Positions 1-6,957 of a stretch of DNA of 7,448 bases are shown here, one piece after another (position 1 is the stretch's first letter; each line of letters begins with the position of its first letter). The translations under genes and the position numbers were made by a program. The notes beneath the pieces were generated by a model. That model saw only the letters and a list, made by a program, of their open reading frames with translations. It made no database searches and was not told where the DNA came from. Origin of the DNA: Gammaproteobacteria bacterium (GTDB lineage: Bacteria; Pseudomonadota; Gammaproteobacteria; Xanthomonadales; Xanthomonadaceae); NCBI GenBank assembly GCA_024642445.1, contig JAHEBG010000053.1, positions 1 through 7,448 on the forward strand, in the 5' to 3' direction.

Positions 1-795
1 CAACAACACGGCATCACTGGCAATCATGGCAGCCTGTGCTTTCCCGTCGATGATCTTTACCTGGCTTAAGGTGCTGGCAGCCACACCCTGCGCAATGATT
101 TTCCGGCAGGCGGCATTCACCGCAGGAATCACCAGCTGCAATTCAGGTATCTGCTGCTGCAGGCGTTGCGCCGCGCCCAGAAAATCGGGCAACAGACGTT
201 GGATTTCGGAACGTCTTGAGCCGGGCAATACCGCCAGCAGCGGCCCATCGGAAATACCCAAGCTGCTGCGTGCCGCGCCGGTATCCGGATGCAGTGCAAT
301 ACGGTCGGCCATCGGATGTCCGATGAAACGTGCCGGCATGCCGTATTTTTCGTAGATGGCCGGTTCCATCGGAAACAAACACAGAATTTCATCGGCACTC
401 TCAGCGATTTTTGCTGCACGTTTCTCGCGCCAAGCCCAAACCGAAGGGCTGACCAGATGCAAGGTGCGCAAGCCGGCCTGTTTGCAATGTTTTTCCAGAC
501 CCAGATTGAAATCCGGGGCATCCACGCCGATCACGATATCCGGCTGTTCGGCAATCAGCCGTTGCTTCATGGCGCGCCGCAGTTTCAACAGGCCGGGCAG
601 GTGTTTGAGCACTTCCACAAAACCCATTACCGAAAGCAGGCTGAAGTCGTACCACGACTCCAAACCTTGGGCCTGCATTTTTGGCCCGCCCAAGCCGATA
701 AATTGGATATCCGGGTTTAAGATTTTCAAGGCGCGCAAGGTATCGGCGGCAATGGCATCACCCGAAGCTTCGCCGGCAATGAACGCAATTTTCAT
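1..795 (-). CDS. lpxB: Lipid-A-disaccharide synthase LpxB, N-terminal 265 residues (cut by window edge)
   Basis: LpxB is a peripheral inner-membrane GT-B glycosyltransferase. It joins UDP-2,3-diacylglucosamine to 2,3-diacylglucosamine-1-phosphate (lipid X), making the beta-1,6 disaccharide of lipid A. The frame is open from the ATG at 795 to base 1, giving 265 of the usual 380-390 residues; the C-terminal, mainly UDP-binding, half is outside the window. Visible family motifs are AGEASGD at residues 7-13, VDAPDFN at 91-97 (its Asp92 matches the essential Asp98 of E. coli), SPSVWAW at 116-122, GHPM at 159-162 and LPGSRRSE at 190-197. The protein aligns with E. coli LpxB without gaps of note, and no frameshift is seen. 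The ATG lies 7 nt after the lpxA stop and places AGEASGD close to the N-terminus as expected. No Shine-Dalgarno sequence precedes it, so translation is probably coupled to lpxA (inference). Confidence 0.97.
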   Translation of the reverse strand, partial: MKIAFIAGEASGDAIAADTLRALKILNPDIQFIGLGGPKMQAQGLESWYDFSLLSVMGFVEVLKHLPGLLKLRRAMKQRLIAEQPDIVIGVDAPDFNLGLEKHCKQAGLRTLHLVSPSVWAWREKRAAKIAESADEILCLFPMEPAIYEKYGMPARFIGHPMADRIALHPDTGAARSSLGISDGPLLAVLPGSRRSEIQRLLPDFLGAAQRLQQQIPELQLVIPAVNAACRKIIAQGVAASTLSQVKIIDGKAQAAMIASDAVLL

Positions 796-802
796 CGGGC
801 GC

Positions 803-1573
803 TTAACGCACGATGCCGCGGCTGCTGGCTTCGATGAATTCCAGCATCAGGCGTACATCTTCGGATTCGGCGGCTTGTTCGCGCAGCGCATCTTTGGCTT
901 CGGATAGTGGCTTTCCCGACATGTACACGGTGCGGTACGCGGTTTTGATCTGTTTAATGCGCTCGCTGCTGAAGCCGCGCCGTTTCAGGCCTTCGGCATT
1001 GATGGTGCGCGGTTCGGCATACTGCATGCCGGTCATCACGAACGGCGGCACATCGTTGCTGATCAAACTGCCCATGCCAATGAAGGCGTGGGCGCCGATT
1101 TTGCAAAATTGGTGTGCACCGGCAAAGCCGCCCATAATCACCCAATCGGCCACTTCGGCGTGGCCGGCCAGCGACGCGTTGTTGGCGAAGATGGTGTTAT
1201 TGCCCACCTGGCAATCGTGGGCGATGTGCACATAAGCCATGATCCAGTTGTTATTGCCGATACGGGTAACACCGCCGCCGTCGGCGGTGCCGCGGTTGAA
1301 GGTGGTGAATTCGCGGATGGTGTTGTCGTCGCCGATGATCAGCTCGCCGCGTTCGCCGTGGAATTTCTTGTCCTGCGGATCACCGCCCAGCGCGGCATGC
1401 GAGTACACGCGGTTGTTCTTGCCAATACGGCAGGGCCCGGTGATCACGCAATGCGGACCAATGACGGTGTTCTCGCCGATTTCGACGTCGCAGCCGATGA
1501 TGGAATATGCACCCACGCTGACGCTTTCATGCAATCGCGCACCCGGGTCGATTAAGGCCGTGGGGTGGATCAT
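803..1573 (-). CDS. lpxA: Acyl-ACP--UDP-N-acetylglucosamine O-acyltransferase LpxA
   Basis: LpxA catalyses the first step of lipid A synthesis in the cytoplasm: transfer of a 3-hydroxyacyl chain from ACP to the 3-OH of UDP-GlcNAc. The 256-residue protein (E. coli 262) has a left-handed beta-helix of hexapeptide repeats over about residues 1-180 and a helical C-terminal domain from about 190, starting at EGLKRRGFS. With a constant offset of 6, all four key E. coli histidines are present: His116 (122), catalytic His119 (125) in HIAHDC, His138 (144) and His154 (160). The acyl-ruler position, Gly173 in E. coli, is Met167 here. I chose the ATG at 1573, which gives MIHPTA and has a strong Shine-Dalgarno; an upstream in-frame extension to 1594 would only overlap fabZ. 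The ATG shares one base with the fabZ stop (TAATG), indicating translational coupling. lpxB follows 7 nt downstream. Confidence 0.98.
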   Translation of the reverse strand: MIHPTALIDPGARLHESVSVGAYSIIGCDVEIGENTVIGPHCVITGPCRIGKNNRVYSHAALGGDPQDKKFHGERGELIIGDDNTIREFTTFNRGTADGGGVTRIGNNNWIMAYVHIAHDCQVGNNTIFANNASLAGHAEVADWVIMGGFAGAHQFCKIGAHAFIGMGSLISNDVPPFVMTGMQYAEPRTINAEGLKRRGFSSERIKQIKTAYRTVYMSGKPLSEAKDALREQAAESEDVRLMLEFIEASSRGIVR

Positions 1574-2040
1574 TATTGGCCTCCTTCCGCACACAGGATT
1601 TCGGCGCTGGCCACCACCTTGCCATCAACGCTGGCTGTGGTTTCATACAGAGCCATGGAGCGAATCAGACGTTTTAATGTTACCTCCAACACCAGTTGGT
1701 CGCCGGGCAGCACCATTTTGCTGAAACGGGCATTGTCGATTTTTACCAGATAGAACAATTTATCCAGATTGACCAATTCGCCGTCAATGGCGGTCAGCAG
1801 TGTGAGCAGGCCTCCGGCCTGTGCCATGGCTTCAATGATCAGTACGCCGGGCATTACCGGTTTGCCGGGAAAGTGGCCATTGAAAAACGGCTCATTGATG
1901 CTGACGTTTTTGAGGGCTTTGATGCGCTTGCCCGGATCCAGTTCCAGCACGCGGTCTACCAGCAGAAACGGGTAGCGGTGCGGCAGCAGTTTCTGGATGC
2001 CTACGACATCAAGGGGCAGTTTGGTGGTATCAAAAGGCAT
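1573..2040 (-). CDS. fabZ: 3-hydroxyacyl-[acyl-carrier-protein] dehydratase FabZ
   Basis: FabZ dehydrates (3R)-hydroxyacyl-ACP to trans-2-enoyl-ACP in type II fatty acid elongation in the cytoplasm. The 155-residue protein is a single hot-dog domain of normal length. The conserved [14 protein letters not shown] segment lies at 18-31. The catalytic pair is His56 in [13 protein letters not shown] (54-66) and Glu70 in the following central helix ([10 protein letters not shown]). Its place between lpxD and lpxA is conserved in proteobacteria and fits its biology: FabZ and the Lpx acyltransferases draw on the same 3-hydroxyacyl-ACP pool, so their balance sets the ratio of phospholipid to lipid A. 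The ATG at 2040 lies 3 nt past the lpxD stop with an AGGAA Shine-Dalgarno in front. The stop overlaps the lpxA ATG by one base. Nothing is truncated or unusual. A FabA-type isomerase is unlikely given the FabZ-type length and active site. Confidence 0.98.
   Translation of the reverse strand: MPFDTTKLPLDVVGIQKLLPHRYPFLLVDRVLELDPGKRIKALKNVSINEPFFNGHFPGKPVMPGVLIIEAMAQAGGLLTLLTAIDGELVNLDKLFYLVKIDNARFSKMVLPGDQLVLEVTLKRLIRSMALYETTASVDGKVVASAEILCAEGGQ
1580..1588 (-). promoter_or_regulatory. Strong ribosome binding site of lpxA
   Basis: On the minus strand GGAAGGAGG is followed by a 6-nt spacer and then the lpxA ATG. It lies inside the last codons of fabZ, where it encodes the Glu-Gly-Gly just before the end. 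It decides the lpxA start at 1573 and is the best Shine-Dalgarno sequence in the window. Confidence 0.85.
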
Positions 2041-2043
2041 GGC

Positions 2044-3054
2044 TTATTCCTGTGTTTTCTTCAATGCATTCAGGCTGCGCGCCATGGCATCGAGTTGTTT
2101 GAAGCGGGCCGCATTTTTCCGCCATTCCGGTTTGGCAAGAATCGGCGTTCCGGACACGTATTCGCCGGGTTCGCGGATGGAGTGGGTGACCAGGCTCATG
2201 GCACCGATTACCACTTTGTCGCAGATATCCAGATGGCCGATGATGCCGGCAGCGCCGCCAATCAGGCAATAGCGACCGATGCGCGTGGAGCCGGCTATAG
2301 CCACGCAGCCGGCTACGGCGGTATGCGCACCGATGCGCACGTTGTGGCCAATCTGAATCTGGTTGTCGAGGCGCACGTCATTTTCTAGCACGGTGTCTTC
2401 AATGGCGCCGCGGTCGACGGTGGTGTTGGCACCGATTTCGCAGTCGTCACCGACACGGACACCGCCCAATTGCGCGATTTTTATCCATTGGCCTTCGTGG
2501 AAAGCTATGCCAAAACCATCGGCACCCAATACCGCGCCGGAGTGGATACGAACCCTTTGCCCCAGATGCACGCGTTTTACCAAGCTTACCCGCGGCAACA
2601 GCACGCAGTTTTCACCCACATGGCAGTCCGGGCCGATAACGCAATGGCCGTGAATTTGTGCGCCATCGGCTACCACTGCATTCCTGCCAATGAGGCAGTA
2701 CGGACCAATACGCACGCCGTTGCCGATACGGGCGCTGACATCAATGACGGCAGTAGGGTGGATGGCTTCGGCAATGTCGTCGCCGTCATCGAACAAATGT
2801 GTGATGCGGGCGAAAGCGGTGTATGGGTTGTCACTGATCAGGCAGGCGCAAGGGCAGTTGTCGGCATCGGCTGCACTGAGTACCACCACGCTGGCGCGGG
2901 TGGAGGCCAGTTGCGCACCGTACTTGCTGTTGGCCAAGAAGGCCAATTGCCCTGGCACGGCATTGGCCAGAGTGCCAATGCCATCAATCACCGTATCGGG
3001 ATCACCCCGGAAGTCCAGGCTGAAAACTTCGGCCAGTGCTTTCAGGGTGCGCAT
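2044..3054 (-). CDS. lpxD: UDP-3-O-(3-hydroxyacyl)glucosamine N-acyltransferase LpxD
   Basis: LpxD performs the third step of lipid A synthesis, adding a second 3-hydroxyacyl chain from ACP to the 2-amino group of UDP-3-O-acylglucosamine; it is a cytoplasmic homotrimer. The 336-residue protein (E. coli 341) has an N-terminal uridine-binding domain (about 1-98, with ANSKY at 41-45), a left-handed beta-helix of hexapeptide repeats (about 99-290) and a short C-terminal helix (about 308-336). Catalytic His237 (E. coli His239) is in QIGHN and His274 (E. coli His276) is in GHLDIC. GADGFG is at 178-183. Leu288 stands where E. coli has Met290, reported to affect acyl-chain choice. The ATG at 3054 lies 8 nt after the bamA stop and gives the usual family N-terminus, but has no clear Shine-Dalgarno, so coupling to bamA is likely. 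The ompH/skp gene often found just upstream is missing. Confidence 0.97.
   Translation of the reverse strand: MRTLKALAEVFSLDFRGDPDTVIDGIGTLANAVPGQLAFLANSKYGAQLASTRASVVVLSAADADNCPCACLISDNPYTAFARITHLFDDGDDIAEAIHPTAVIDVSARIGNGVRIGPYCLIGRNAVVADGAQIHGHCVIGPDCHVGENCVLLPRVSLVKRVHLGQRVRIHSGAVLGADGFGIAFHEGQWIKIAQLGGVRVGDDCEIGANTTVDRGAIEDTVLENDVRLDNQIQIGHNVRIGAHTAVAGCVAIAGSTRIGRYCLIGGAAGIIGHLDICDKVVIGAMSLVTHSIREPGEYVSGTPILAKPEWRKNAARFKQLDAMARSLNALKKTQE
2047..2051 (-). promoter_or_regulatory. Ribosome binding site of fabZ
   Basis: AGGAA on the minus strand lies 6 nt before the fabZ ATG. It sits in the last codons of lpxD, just before that gene's TAA, so ribosomes ending lpxD pass directly over it. It supports the fabZ start at 2040. 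Confidence 0.65.
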
Positions 3055-3062
3055 GCCCGCAA

Positions 3063-5585
3063 TCAGAATTGCTGACCGAAGGTGAACTGCAGGCGTTCCA
3101 CACGGTCGAACTCACCTTGGTTCAGCGGCAAGGCATAACTAATGGAAATAGGTCCTACCGGCGCCTGCCATTGCAATGCGAGACCGACCGAGCCGCGTAA
3201 GCCGCCCAAGCTGATTTTCTCATCCCCATACACGGCGCCGATGCTGGGATCCTTGTAGCCGCTGTAATCGAAACTTCCGGCAAATACATTGCCGTAGTCC
3301 AGGAACGCCGACAGACGGGTGCCGCGGGCATTGAACAGTTTCGGGAACAGCAGTTCGAAAGTGCCAGCGACTTTTAATGCGCCGCCAAGCGGCTGCAGGA
3401 AGGAAGGCGTGCAGGTGGTTTCATCCGGTGCAATGGCGCAAGTGCCGTAGCTAGGACCAAGGGTATTGGCCTCGTATCCACGAACCGATTGCGGACCGCC
3501 GGCATAGAAGTTTTTGTAGAACGGCAAGCCGGCTTTGCCGGTATTTCCGTAACTGCCGCCGTAACCGAGGTCGCTGCCGATTTTCAGTACTAGCCAGGAA
3601 TTCAACGGCCGGTAATGTTCAAACTGATAGCTGAGTTTGTAGTACGAAATGTCGGAGCCGGGCACCGACATTTCGGCGCCAATGCGGTGGTAGGTGCCGC
3701 GGGTGGGCAACAGGAAATCGTTGCGGGAATCACGAGCCCAGCCGCCTTGTACACGGAATTGCTGGATGGGCCAGAGTTGATTGAAGCCGCAGACTACCGG
3801 ATCAGGCGTGCCAGGATCGGTATCGTCGTTGTCGCTCGGCGTGTTTGGATCGTTGTCGTCATCGCCGGATTCGAAGCACGGGAAGTACGGTTGGGTACCT
3901 ATCAGTGTGTCAAGATAATCAATCAGCGGACGCGGTGTTGATCCCAGCGTTGTGGTCAAGTCGATTTTGTCGTAGCCCAATGCGAATTGCACGCTATCGG
4001 TTTCACTGAGCGGAATGCCCACCAAGGTTTCCAGATTCAGGTTTTTCGAGGTATAGCGGGCAGTATTGGAATTGCCCTGGTCGAAGTTGCTGAAGGACAG
4101 GTTGTAGCCCAGGCTGACACCTTCATCGGTGAAATACGGATCGGTATATGAGAAGCTCAGACGCTTCGAGTAACTATTGTTCTGGACCTGCACGGCCATA
4201 CGGTTGCCGGTGCCGAGAAAGTTGTTTTCGCTCAGCTGAATTGAGGCGGTAAGCCCGTACAGTTGCTGATAGCCCAATCCGAAAACAAAGCTGCCGGAGT
4301 TGCGTTCCTTGACATTGAGCACGATGTCGACTTGATCCGGCCGGCCGGGAACCGGCTTGGATTCAACGTCAACGGTTTCGAAAAAGCCCAGACGCTGCAA
4401 GCGGATTTTGGAGCGGTCCAGTGCCGATTGCGAATACCAGGAGTTTTCGAACTGGCGCAGTTCGCGACGGATGACTTCATCGGCGGTGCGCACGTTTCCG
4501 CTCACTTCCATGCGCCGTACCTGCACCCGTGGGCCGGGATTGACGGTGAAGTTGATGCTGATTTCCTGGGTATCACGGCTTATTTCCGGTACAGGATTGA
4601 CTTCCGCGAAGGCGTAGCCGATGTTGCCGAGCATGGCGGTAATGCGGTCGTTGGACGCAGTCAGCAACTGTCGGGAGAAGGTGGATCCGGGCTTGACCAG
4701 AAGAAGTTTTTCAACATCTTCCTTCGGCACGATGGTGTCGCCGCTAACGGTAACGCCAGCCACCTTGTAGATTTTGCCCTCGGTGACATTGGTGGTCAGG
4801 TATACGTCTTTTTTGTCAGGGCTGATGGCTACTTGCGTTGAATCCACTGCGAAGTCGACATAGCCGCGATCGAGGTAGTAGTCGGTGAGTTTTTCCAGAT
4901 CGCCCGAGAGCTTTTCACGTGAGTACTGATCATCACGCTTGTACCATGACAACCAGTTGCTGGTGTTGGATTCCCAGCCGTCACGAATGACGTCGTCCGG
5001 GAACAGGGTGTTACCGACAATATTGATGTCACGTAGGCGCGCACCTTTGCCTTCTGTGATGTCCAAGGTCAAGTCGACACGGTTGCGGTCGATTTCCTTG
5101 ACAGTGGGGCTGATTACGACGTTGTACTTGCCCTTGTTGTTGTATTGGCGCAGCAATTCCTGAGTCACCCGGTCCAGGTTCAGCGGGTTAAAGGTTTCAC
5201 CTTCGGTAAGACCGATGCCTTTCAGGCCTTTTAGCAAGTCTTCGGTCTTGATTTCCTTGTTGCCTTTCAGGGTCAGGGTATTGATTGAAGGGCGTTCAGA
5301 AACGGTAACCACCAGAATGTCGCCTTGGCGCTCGAAGCGTATGTCGCTGAAGAACCCGGTTTTATAGAGTGCCCGGATGGCCTCCGTGGTTTTTACCGAG
5401 GTCACGGTATCGCCTTTTTCAATGGGCAGATAGGTGAATACCGTACCGGCGGAAATGCGTTGCAGGCCGTCTACGCGGATGTCGCTGGCAACGAAAGTAT
5501 CTGCCGATTGGGCATGGAGGGGTTGGCTGAGGGCCAAGGCCAGGGACATGCACAACAGACTTTTACGGAAATGGGTAGGGGTCAT
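3063..5585 (-). CDS. bamA: Outer membrane protein assembly factor BamA (Omp85 family)
   Basis: BamA is the essential central subunit of the Bam complex, which folds and inserts beta-barrel proteins into the outer membrane. The 840-residue precursor (E. coli 810) begins with a signal peptide (RKSLLCMSLALALS core, probable cleavage after LHA at 23-25). Five POTRA domains follow at about 31-98, 99-178, 179-270, 271-349 and 350-428. Glu375 in RREL matches E. coli Glu373, a BamD contact. A 16-strand barrel occupies about 430-840. The loop-6 VRGY motif is at 701-704, and Cys716 and Cys725 match the E. coli loop-6 disulfide. The C-terminus LQFTFGQQF is a typical beta-signal ending in Phe. An acidic Asp/Pro/Thr insertion lies in the putative loop 4 between Cys570 and Cys599. 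The ATG at 5585 is 29 nt after rseP with only a weak GGAA in front. Confidence 0.98.
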   Translation of the reverse strand: MTPTHFRKSLLCMSLALALSQPLHAQSADTFVASDIRVDGLQRISAGTVFTYLPIEKGDTVTSVKTTEAIRALYKTGFFSDIRFERQGDILVVTVSERPSINTLTLKGNKEIKTEDLLKGLKGIGLTEGETFNPLNLDRVTQELLRQYNNKGKYNVVISPTVKEIDRNRVDLTLDITEGKGARLRDINIVGNTLFPDDVIRDGWESNTSNWLSWYKRDDQYSREKLSGDLEKLTDYYLDRGYVDFAVDSTQVAISPDKKDVYLTTNVTEGKIYKVAGVTVSGDTIVPKEDVEKLLLVKPGSTFSRQLLTASNDRITAMLGNIGYAFAEVNPVPEISRDTQEISINFTVNPGPRVQVRRMEVSGNVRTADEVIRRELRQFENSWYSQSALDRSKIRLQRLGFFETVDVESKPVPGRPDQVDIVLNVKERNSGSFVFGLGYQQLYGLTASIQLSENNFLGTGNRMAVQVQNNSYSKRLSFSYTDPYFTDEGVSLGYNLSFSNFDQGNSNTARYTSKNLNLETLVGIPLSETDSVQFALGYDKIDLTTTLGSTPRPLIDYLDTLIGTQPYFPCFESGDDDNDPNTPSDNDDTDPGTPDPVVCGFNQLWPIQQFRVQGGWARDSRNDFLLPTRGTYHRIGAEMSVPGSDISYYKLSYQFEHYRPLNSWLVLKIGSDLGYGGSYGNTGKAGLPFYKNFYAGGPQSVRGYEANTLGPSYGTCAIAPDETTCTPSFLQPLGGALKVAGTFELLFPKLFNARGTRLSAFLDYGNVFAGSFDYSGYKDPSIGAVYGDEKISLGGLRGSVGLALQWQAPVGPISISYALPLNQGEFDRVERLQFTFGQQF
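3805..3870 (-). repeat. Imperfect 33-nt tandem duplication in the BamA acidic loop
   Basis: Two adjacent 33-base units (3805-3837 and 3838-3870, plus-strand reading) both start GGCGTG, then three variable bases, then GGATCG, then a TCG-rich stretch. By eye 22 of 33 positions match. In the protein this gives DPGTP at 590-594 and DPNTP at 579-583, 11 residues apart, each in an Asp-rich context. The unit is a whole number of codons, so the reading frame is kept. Simple Asp-rich codon bias could explain part of the similarity. Confidence 0.5.
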
Positions 5586-5614
5586 TAGGGTTCCAAGCGG
5601 GCTTACGGTGTGGA
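5586..5614 (-). other. rseP-bamA spacer, largest gap in the window
   Basis: These 29 bases separate the rseP stop from the bamA ATG. On the minus strand they end in TTGGAACCCTA just before the ATG, where GGAA is the only candidate ribosome binding site and is weak. I see no stable hairpin, so there is no terminator here, and no convincing promoter. bamA is therefore probably read through from rseP, with any separate bamA promoter lying inside rseP. Confidence 0.6.
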
Positions 5615-6955
5615 TTAGGAAATGATACGAAAAAAATCATTGAAAATGGCGATTGACAGCAGTCCGACCAACATCGCAGCGCCAATCATTTGGCCAACAG
5701 CTTGCGCTGAGTCGGTCAGCGGCTTGCCGGTAAGCCCTTCAATCATGAAATACAGCAGGTGCCCGCCATCGAGCACGGGTATCGGCAACAGGTTCATGAT
5801 ACACAATGCCAGCGATATCGCGGCCAAAAACGACAGAAACGCCGAAATTCCCCAGCCAGCCTGGTTGTCGGCGGCTTGGGCAATGCCAATCGGACTGGAC
5901 AAGTTGTCCATTGAGGCTTTTCCGGAAAAAAGGCGGCCGATCACGGCAAAGCTGTCGGTTGCCATGCCCCAAGTTTTGGCTGTAGCTACGGGCAAAGCCT
6001 GCCAGAACGGGTATTGCACCACTTTGCTTGCGGCTACATTGCCAATGCCAATACGCCAAACCTTTGCGCCATCGATATCGGCTGCAACCGGTGCGATCAG
6101 GAACGACATCGGCGTGCCTTTGCGCTCAACATCCACTTGCACATTGTGGGCTGTGCTTGTTGCGTGCTCAGCCAAAAGTGCCGGAATATCGCCAAATGTC
6201 GATACCGGTTTACGGTTGATGGCGGTAATGCGGTCACCGGGCAGCAACACCCCATACGAAGGACCGTTCGCCAGTACCGAGCCTATGTAGGTACTTGGGT
6301 TGGCAAAGAACGGGGTAAATCCGATTTCCTTGAACAACTCAGCTTGTTGGTAATCCTTGGCCAGTTTATCCAGAGGCAATACCCGACGCTGCGGGCTGCC
6401 ATCCAGAGTTTGTACCTCAATGGCCAGAGCCCGTTGGTCCATGGCCGCAAGTGCCAGCGCAGGCAGGGCATCGTTCCAGGTTTGTACCGGTTGTCCGTCG
6501 ATACTGCGTATTTCATCGCCAATGGCAAAGCCGGCCTGTTGCGCCAGGCCTTGCGAAGGCCCAAGCAGAGGCCGCAGCCCGGGCGTTCCGATGACCAATG
6601 CTGCCCACAGCAGTAAAACGCATAGCAGCAAGTTGGCAAAGGGCCCTGCAGCCACGATGGCGAAGCGCTTGCGCAGCGATTGCCGGTTGAATGCCATGGC
6701 TTGCCGTTCAGGCGCAACCTCTTGTTCGCGCTCGTCCAGCATTTTTACGTAGCCACCCAGGGGTATAACGGCAATCTGATATTCGGTACCGTTCTTTCCA
6801 ACGCGTTTGAACAGTGCGCGCCCGAAGCCTACCGAAAAGCGTTCGATGTGCACGCCGCACCAACGCGCCACGATGAAGTGCCCCCACTCGTGGACGGTAA
6901 CCAGAATGCCAAGAGTGATGATGAGCCAGAATACGGGGCTGAGGAAGTCGGGCAT
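5615..6955 (-). CDS. rseP: Site-2 intramembrane zinc metalloprotease RseP
   Basis: RseP is an inner-membrane S2P protease. In the family it cuts the anti-sigma factor RseA after DegS has trimmed it, releasing sigma-E, and it also degrades remnant signal peptides. The 446-residue product (E. coli 450) has a first membrane segment at about 6-30 holding the zinc site HEWGH (His22, Glu23, His26, as in E. coli). IPLGGYVKM at 64-72 forms the membrane-associated loop. A second segment (about 97-122) contains AAGPFANLL. Two PDZ domains follow at about 125-200 and 215-292. The third segment (about 370-392) leads into NLLPIPVLDGGH (388-399) with the third zinc ligand Asp396, and the last segment is at about 418-440. 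I chose the ATG at 6955, 2 nt after the dxr stop; the in-frame ATG at 7048 would add 31 unrelated residues inside dxr. There is no evident Shine-Dalgarno, so coupling to dxr is inferred. Confidence 0.96.
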   Translation of the reverse strand: MPDFLSPVFWLIITLGILVTVHEWGHFIVARWCGVHIERFSVGFGRALFKRVGKNGTEYQIAVIPLGGYVKMLDEREQEVAPERQAMAFNRQSLRKRFAIVAAGPFANLLLCVLLLWAALVIGTPGLRPLLGPSQGLAQQAGFAIGDEIRSIDGQPVQTWNDALPALALAAMDQRALAIEVQTLDGSPQRRVLPLDKLAKDYQQAELFKEIGFTPFFANPSTYIGSVLANGPSYGVLLPGDRITAINRKPVSTFGDIPALLAEHATSTAHNVQVDVERKGTPMSFLIAPVAADIDGAKVWRIGIGNVAASKVVQYPFWQALPVATAKTWGMATDSFAVIGRLFSGKASMDNLSSPIGIAQAADNQAGWGISAFLSFLAAISLALCIMNLLPIPVLDGGHLLYFMIEGLTGKPLTDSAQAVGQMIGAAMLVGLLSIAIFNDFFRIIS

Positions 6956-6957
6956 GG

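Noticed and set aside
129..521. Minus-strand frame of 130 codons overlapping lpxB out of frame
   Set aside because: The lpxB frame is unbroken through this stretch with conserved motifs, so this is an out-of-frame shadow, not a sign of a frameshift.
1696..2388. Long plus-strand open frame of 230 codons, antisense across fabZ and lpxD
   Set aside because: It lies wholly opposite two clear, conserved genes, crosses their boundary, has no recognisable domain and has no convincing ribosome binding site. Long antisense frames are expected in codon-biased DNA of this composition.
803..3054. Periodic signal of hexapeptide repeats in lpxA and lpxD, considered as DNA repeats
   Set aside because: The periodicity is at the protein level, from the left-handed beta-helix fold shared by LpxA and LpxD; the DNA copies are too diverged to be a repeat element.
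2470..3075. Plus-strand open frame of 201 codons opposite lpxD
   Set aside because: It is a shadow of the LpxD reading frame; its composition mirrors the hexapeptide-repeat codons on the other strand and no family is recognisable.
4263..4841. Plus-strand open frame of 192 codons opposite bamA
   Set aside because: It is antisense to the POTRA-encoding part of bamA, with no domain or translation signal to support it.
5560..5600. Possible sigma-E promoter (GGAAC-like -35) just before bamA
   Set aside because: GGAAC occurs at the bamA start, but no TCTGA-like -10 lies at the right distance, and the next similar element is inside the coding region after the start codon.
5622..5642. Inverted repeat AATGAT/ATCATT around a run of seven A/T at the end of rseP, as a terminator or promoter
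   Set aside because: The stem is only 6 AT-rich pairs and lies within rseP codons for FNDFFRI. The T-run is in the loop and not after a GC-rich stem. TATCAT could be a -10 box, but no acceptable -35 is found at 16-18 nt.
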